64,000 nt of DNA from Thermovibrio sp. Its GTDB lineage: Bacteria > Aquificota > Aquificia > Desulfurobacteriales > Desulfurobacteriaceae. Position numbers and translations under genes: made by a program. Shown one piece after another: positions 60,767-64,000 of this stretch. The DNA lies in assembly GCA_015490195.1 (NCBI GenBank), contig WFYG01000012.1, positions 1 to 64,000 on the forward strand, given 5' to 3'. The notes below the pieces were generated by a model that ran no database searches, was not told the DNA's origin, and was given only the letters and a program-made list of their open reading frames with translations. Every line of letters starts with the position of its first letter. The first letter of the stretch is position 1.

Positions 60767-62050
60767 CTATACAGTTTTATAGACTATTCTACCATTATGT
60801 AGAGTGAATTTCACCATTCCCTTAAGTTTCCTGTTTAAAAATGGCGTATTTTTGCTTTTAGACTTTATCAAATCCTCTGTTAGGGTAAACTCCTCTTCCG
60901 GGTCAAAAACGGTTATGTTTGCCCTTGCCCCCGGTTTAAGGGTTCCTATGTCGCTCTTTCTGATTATTCTTGCCGGATTTGTAGAGAGTTTCTCAACCAT
61001 CTGGCTCAGAGTCAGGTAACCTTCCCTTACGAGGTTAAGTGAAAGAGAGAGAGCTGTCTGAAATCCGATAATTCCAAATGGTGCCCGGCAGAACTCTACC
61101 ATTTTCTCATCTTCGGTGTGAGGGGCGTGGTCTGTTGCTATTGCGTCTGCAACTCCTGTTTTTAGGGCGTTTTTACACACCTCTACGTGGTCTTCGGTTC
61201 TCAGAGGTGGGCACATCTTTGCGTTTGTGTTGAACTCTCTAACTGCCTCTTCAGTCAGAGTGAAGTGGTGGGGCGTTATCTCACAGGTAACTTTTACTCC
61301 CTCTCGTTTTGCAGCTTCTATTATCTGGAGAGCTCCCTTACTTGAGACGTGGCAGACGTGGATGTGGGCGCCTGTGAGCTTTGCTATCAGAATATCCCTC
61401 ATTGTTCCAATGTCTTCTGCTTCCGGTGGCATTCCGGGAATACCAAGAAGGCTTGATAGAGGCCCTTCGTTCATGTGGCCGCCGGCAGAGAGGGACTTAT
61501 CTTCCGAGTGGGTAAAGACCGGTATTCCAAGGCTCCTTGCGTAGTCCATTGCGTTTCTTAAAACTTTTGAGTCTTTTGGGGTTTCACCGTCGTCAGAGAT
61601 TGCAACAATTCCAGCCTTTACCATAAGGCCTATCTCTGCAAGCTCCTCTCCTTTAAGGCCTTTTGTTATTGCTCCGATGGGGAAAACGTCGCACAGTCCT
61701 ACTTTTTCTGCCTTTTCAATTATGTACCTGGTAATCGTTGGGTTGTCGTTTACGGGGTCTGTGTTTGCCATACAGCAGATAGAAGTAAATCCGCCTGCCA
61801 CGGCAGCGAGGGTTCCTGTCTCAATGTCTTCCTTCCACTCCTGTCCGGGGTCTCTCAGGTGGCAGTGGAGGTCTATAAAGCCGGGAGTAAGGACGAGGCC
61901 GGAGACGTCAATACTCCGACCTGCTTCAGAAGTACTTATATTCTCTTCCACTTTAACTATTCTGTTTCCTTCAATTAGAAGGTCAAGTACTCTGTCAATT
62001 CCCTGAGAAGGATCTACTACCCTTGCTCCCTTAAACAGGATACTGGTCAT
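60767..62050 (-). CDS. pyrC: dihydroorotase (class I)
   Basis: 427 aa. Zinc site DLHCHLRDPGQEWKEDIETG, GGFTSICCMANTDPVND, ITPHHFTLTEEAV, DAIATDHAPHTEDEK with the catalytic Asp. The ATG at 62050 follows GGAG and leaves a 2-base gap to the cytochrome gene; a longer frame to 62080 overlaps that gene. Cyclises carbamoyl-aspartate in pyrimidine synthesis. Confidence 0.94.
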   Translation of the reverse strand: MTSILFKGARVVDPSQGIDRVLDLLIEGNRIVKVEENISTSEAGRSIDVSGLVLTPGFIDLHCHLRDPGQEWKEDIETGTLAAVAGGFTSICCMANTDPVNDNPTITRYIIEKAEKVGLCDVFPIGAITKGLKGEELAEIGLMVKAGIVAISDDGETPKDSKVLRNAMDYARSLGIPVFTHSEDKSLSAGGHMNEGPLSSLLGIPGMPPEAEDIGTMRDILIAKLTGAHIHVCHVSSKGALQIIEAAKREGVKVTCEITPHHFTLTEEAVREFNTNAKMCPPLRTEDHVEVCKNALKTGVADAIATDHAPHTEDEKMVEFCRAPFGIIGFQTALSLSLNLVREGYLTLSQMVEKLSTNPARIIRKSDIGTLKPGARANITVFDPEEEFTLTEDLIKSKSKNTPFLNRKLKGMVKFTLHNGRIVYKTV

Positions 62051-62052
62051 TA

Positions 62053-62391
62053 CTACGCTCCACTTTTTTGCTTGTGGCACCTTGAGCAGTTTTTGGGGTT
62101 TCTTGCGTCAAATGCTATTTTGCCGTTGTGACATGCACCGCAGTACTTGCCGTTCCAGATGTCTCTCATTGTAAACTTGTCAGCTCCAAACCGTTTTTTG
62201 AAGAGCCTCGGGTGGCAGTAGTAGCAGTGGAGTTTTTGAACTTTAACGTGGTAGCGGTGGCTGAAAACGACATCTCCGTTCTTCGTTTTAAAAACGAGGT
62301 CTCGGTTAAGAATTCCTCCTTTAATACAACCGGCGATAAGAACGAGTGAACCGGCCAGTGTGAGAGCTCCTAATTTTTTTCCGCTTCTCAT
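62053..62391 (-). CDS. triheme c-type cytochrome lipoprotein (c7/c3-like)
   Basis: 112 aa. Lipoprotein signal (lipobox LIAGC, Cys about 22). Three heme motifs CYYCH, CGACH and CSRCH, with further His (VFSHRYHVKV) for axial ligands, giving a c7-type arrangement. It would act in the periplasm or at the outer membrane in electron transfer. It is set between pyrB and pyrC with 4-base and 2-base junctions, so it is part of a pyrimidine gene run. Confidence 0.88.
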   Translation of the reverse strand: MRSGKKLGALTLAGSLVLIAGCIKGGILNRDLVFKTKNGDVVFSHRYHVKVQKLHCYYCHPRLFKKRFGADKFTMRDIWNGKYCGACHNGKIAFDARNPKNCSRCHKQKSGA

Positions 62392-63323
62392 TTTACTTCC
62401 TCCTTCAATCTTTCTAACCTGTTACACAGTAAAGATAGGACTACCATTCTAACTGCAAGTCCTGTTTCAACCTGGCGGAAGATAAGGGTTTTGTCTGAAA
62501 CAACTACGTCGTTTGTCAGCTCAACTCCCCTGTTGAAAGGTCCCGGGTGGAGAATCACAGTTTCAGGCCTCAGCTTTTTCAACCTCTCTCTGTTTAAGCC
62601 GAATAGCTCCGCATACTCCCTTATAGACGGAAACGTCTTCTTTGCATTTAACCTCTCAAGCTGAATCCTTAAGAGGACTACTGCATCTGAGACGTCGCAG
62701 ACATCATCAAAGCTCTTCAGAACTTTAACTCCCATAGCTTCAGGGTACCTTGGCATCATTGTTGACGGGCCGTAGACGAAAACCTCTGCACCTAATTTCT
62801 TAAAGAGAATTGCGTCTGAGCGGGCAACCCTGCTGTTGGCAATGTCCCCAACTATCGTGATTCTCTTTCCCTCAAGTGTTCCAAAGTGTTCTTTCAGTGT
62901 TGCTGCATCTAACAGAGCCTGTGTTGGGTGCTGGTGTCTCCCGTCTCCGGCGTTTACTATGGCTGCCCGAACGAAGGGTTTTGCCGTGTAGGGAGCTCCC
63001 TCACACGGGTGTCTCAAAACGATAACGTCGGGGTGCATCATGTCAAGGTTTTTCAGCGTATCTACCAAACTCTCTCCCTTCTTAACAGAGCTTGTAGAAG
63101 TGCTTATGTTGATAACGTCTGCAGAGAGGAACTTTCCCGCCTTCTCAAAAGAAGACCTCGTCCTCGTAGAAGGCTCAAAGAAAAGGTTTACAACGCACTT
63201 TCCCCTTAAAACGGAAAATTTCTTTCTTCCCTCTCTGAGAGCTTTCTTAACACTCTGAGCCGTCTGGTAAATCTCGCCGAAAACTTCCGGCGTTATCTCT
63301 TCTGCAGAAAGGAGGTGTTCCAT
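62388..63323 (-). CDS. pyrB: aspartate carbamoyltransferase catalytic chain
   Basis: 311 aa. Carbamoyl-phosphate site FFEPSTRTRSSFEKA, substrate loop ISTSTSSVKKGESLVDTL, HPTQALLDA, HPGPFNRGVEL. The ATG at 63323 overlaps the hisD stop (TGATG); a GTG three bases before is alternative. First committed pyrimidine step. No pyrI regulatory chain is visible next to it. Confidence 0.94.
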   Translation of the reverse strand: MEHLLSAEEITPEVFGEIYQTAQSVKKALREGRKKFSVLRGKCVVNLFFEPSTRTRSSFEKAGKFLSADVINISTSTSSVKKGESLVDTLKNLDMMHPDVIVLRHPCEGAPYTAKPFVRAAIVNAGDGRHQHPTQALLDAATLKEHFGTLEGKRITIVGDIANSRVARSDAILFKKLGAEVFVYGPSTMMPRYPEAMGVKVLKSFDDVCDVSDAVVLLRIQLERLNAKKTFPSIREYAELFGLNRERLKKLRPETVILHPGPFNRGVELTNDVVVSDKTLIFRQVETGLAVRMVVLSLLCNRLERLKEEVK

Positions 63324-64000
63324 CACTCCCTCACAGTTTCGGTAGCTTTAATTACCATCTTTACAGCTTCTCTTACCTCAACGGCAAGCCTGTGGGCTTC
63401 AAGGCCTTCACACTCTGCAAGCTCTCTTGCCGCTTCGCTTACTCTCTTAAACCCTTCAGGGCTTACGTAGAGAACAGATGAGCGTTTAACAAAGTCGTAA
63501 ACCCCGAGGGGAGAGAAGAACCTGGCGCTTCCTCCGGTAGGTAAAACGTGGTTGGGTCCTAAAACGTAGTCTCCCAAACTCTCGCAGGTATAGTGGCCTA
63601 AGAAGATGGCTCCTGCATGTTTAATGTGGTCTAAGAGGGCAAAGGGCTCAGATGTTGCAACTTCTAAATGTTCAGGAGCTACCTCGTTTGCAACTTCACA
63701 CGAATGGTAAACATCTCTCGTTATAAAAACGGTTCCAAAGTTCTCTATTGATTTTTCTGCAATCTCTTTTCTCTTCAACTTCTGAAGTTTCTCCTCTACA
63801 GCTTTGATAACTTCGTCAGCCAGCTTTTCGCTGTGGGTAACTAAAAACGCCCCTGCAAGCTCGTCGTGTTCCGCCTGAGAGAGGAGGTCTGTTGCTACCC
63901 AGTCTGGGTTTGCTGTTTCGTCGGCTATAACCAGAATTTCGCTGGGGCCTGCAACCATGTCTATATCAACCGTTCCAAAGAGAAACTTTTTGGCAAGGGC
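63323..64000 (-). CDS. hisD: histidinol dehydrogenase (partial, N-terminus off the edge)
   Basis: About 225 C-terminal residues visible, from ALAKKFLFGTVDIDMVAGPSEILVIADETANPDWVATDLLSQAEHDE on. The GPSEI motif, QAEHD (zinc-binding Gln/His), EHLEVATSEP and GPNHVLPTGGSARFFSPLGVYDF are the family marks. Last two steps of histidine synthesis. It is co-directional with pyrB and joined to it by overlap. Confidence 0.95.
   Translation of the reverse strand, partial: ALAKKFLFGTVDIDMVAGPSEILVIADETANPDWVATDLLSQAEHDELAGAFLVTHSEKLADEVIKAVEEKLQKLKRKEIAEKSIENFGTVFITRDVYHSCEVANEVAPEHLEVATSEPFALLDHIKHAGAIFLGHYTCESLGDYVLGPNHVLPTGGSARFFSPLGVYDFVKRSSVLYVSPEGFKRVSEAARELAECEGLEAHRLAVEVREAVKMVIKATETVRE

Noticed and set aside
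1..64000. CRISPR arrays, insertion sequences, prophage or rRNA
   Set aside because: No direct-repeat/spacer pattern, transposase, integrase or rRNA sequence was seen; base composition and gene style are uniform.

Overview
The window looks like the chromosome of a thermophilic, anaerobic, autotrophic diderm bacterium. The best guess is Aquificota, family Desulfurobacteriaceae (Thermovibrio/Desulfurobacterium type). This rests on gene content only: a 2-oxoglutarate:ferredoxin oxidoreductase plus succinyl-CoA synthetase operon and a pyruvate:ferredoxin oxidoreductase operon (reductive TCA cycle), a third oxidoreductase coupled to an NDP-forming acyl-CoA synthetase, LptD/LptE (outer membrane with LPS), many TTG/GTG starts, and very tight gene packing. 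No transposon, prophage, CRISPR array or rRNA was seen, and no gene-free stretch reaches 300 bases. Three tRNA genes are present: Pro-CGG, a CAT-anticodon tRNA, and Thr-CGT.

Layout. 1-6170 (-): bioA (cut by the edge), then sucC-sucD-korDABC. 6241-10120 (-): an Fe-S protein with a putative Fur box, a small lipoprotein, and an HD-GYP protein with a degenerate GGDEF. 10207-14645 (-): ppiD-like, yicC, gmk, a Uma2 nuclease, rpoZ, pyrK. 14729-17063: a TPR protein and hflX, convergent. 17139-23119 (+): ybaB-recR-porCDAB-mglB-mglA-bioB. 23149-25245: tRNA-Pro, a second HD-GYP protein, a Tat-exported ferritin-like protein. 25377-29742 (+): acyl-CoA synthetase (NDP-forming) plus a two-subunit 2-oxoacid oxidoreductase. 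29782-35937 (+): tRNA(CAT)-tilS-hpt-ftsH-folE and three envelope proteins. 35973-40966: tRNA-Thr, a membrane protein, yedF, lptE, leuS. 41051-48715: thioredoxin and beta-CASP nuclease, then a sigma-54-type pilin promoter, two pilin-like genes, an ABC transporter reminiscent of Myxococcus PilGHI, and lptD. 48780-54087: phasin-like/ubiB, a SPOUT methyltransferase, a GltD-like flavoprotein, a phosphatase, sfsA. 54180-57687: a NifX-like protein, a CODH-like protein, YgbA and a DNR-like Crp/Fnr regulator. 57699-64000 (-): ispD, PIN-TRAM, carD, a ClpP-like protease, pyrC, a triheme cytochrome, pyrB, hisD (cut by the edge).

The most interesting locus is 54180-57687. The protein that would be annotated as carbon monoxide dehydrogenase has Glu321 where a C-cluster cysteine (Cys295 of CODH-II) should be, and has lost three of four proton-relay histidines. 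It keeps the other cluster ligands and a CX2C D-cluster motif. This pattern fits a hybrid-cluster (Hcp-like, CooS-V-like) enzyme better than a CO/CO2 enzyme. Its promoter carries a TTGAC-N4-GTCAA site exactly 41.5 bp upstream of the start point predicted from a -10 hexamer. The locus also holds a DNR-like regulator and a YgbA (nitrous-oxide-stimulated-promoter family) protein. I read it as a candidate nitrosative or hydroxylamine stress module.

A second genome-scale signal is the palindrome GGAGCTCC. It occurs at least 43 times in 64 kb (about one expected), in all three reading frames, like the HIP1 palindrome of cyanobacteria.
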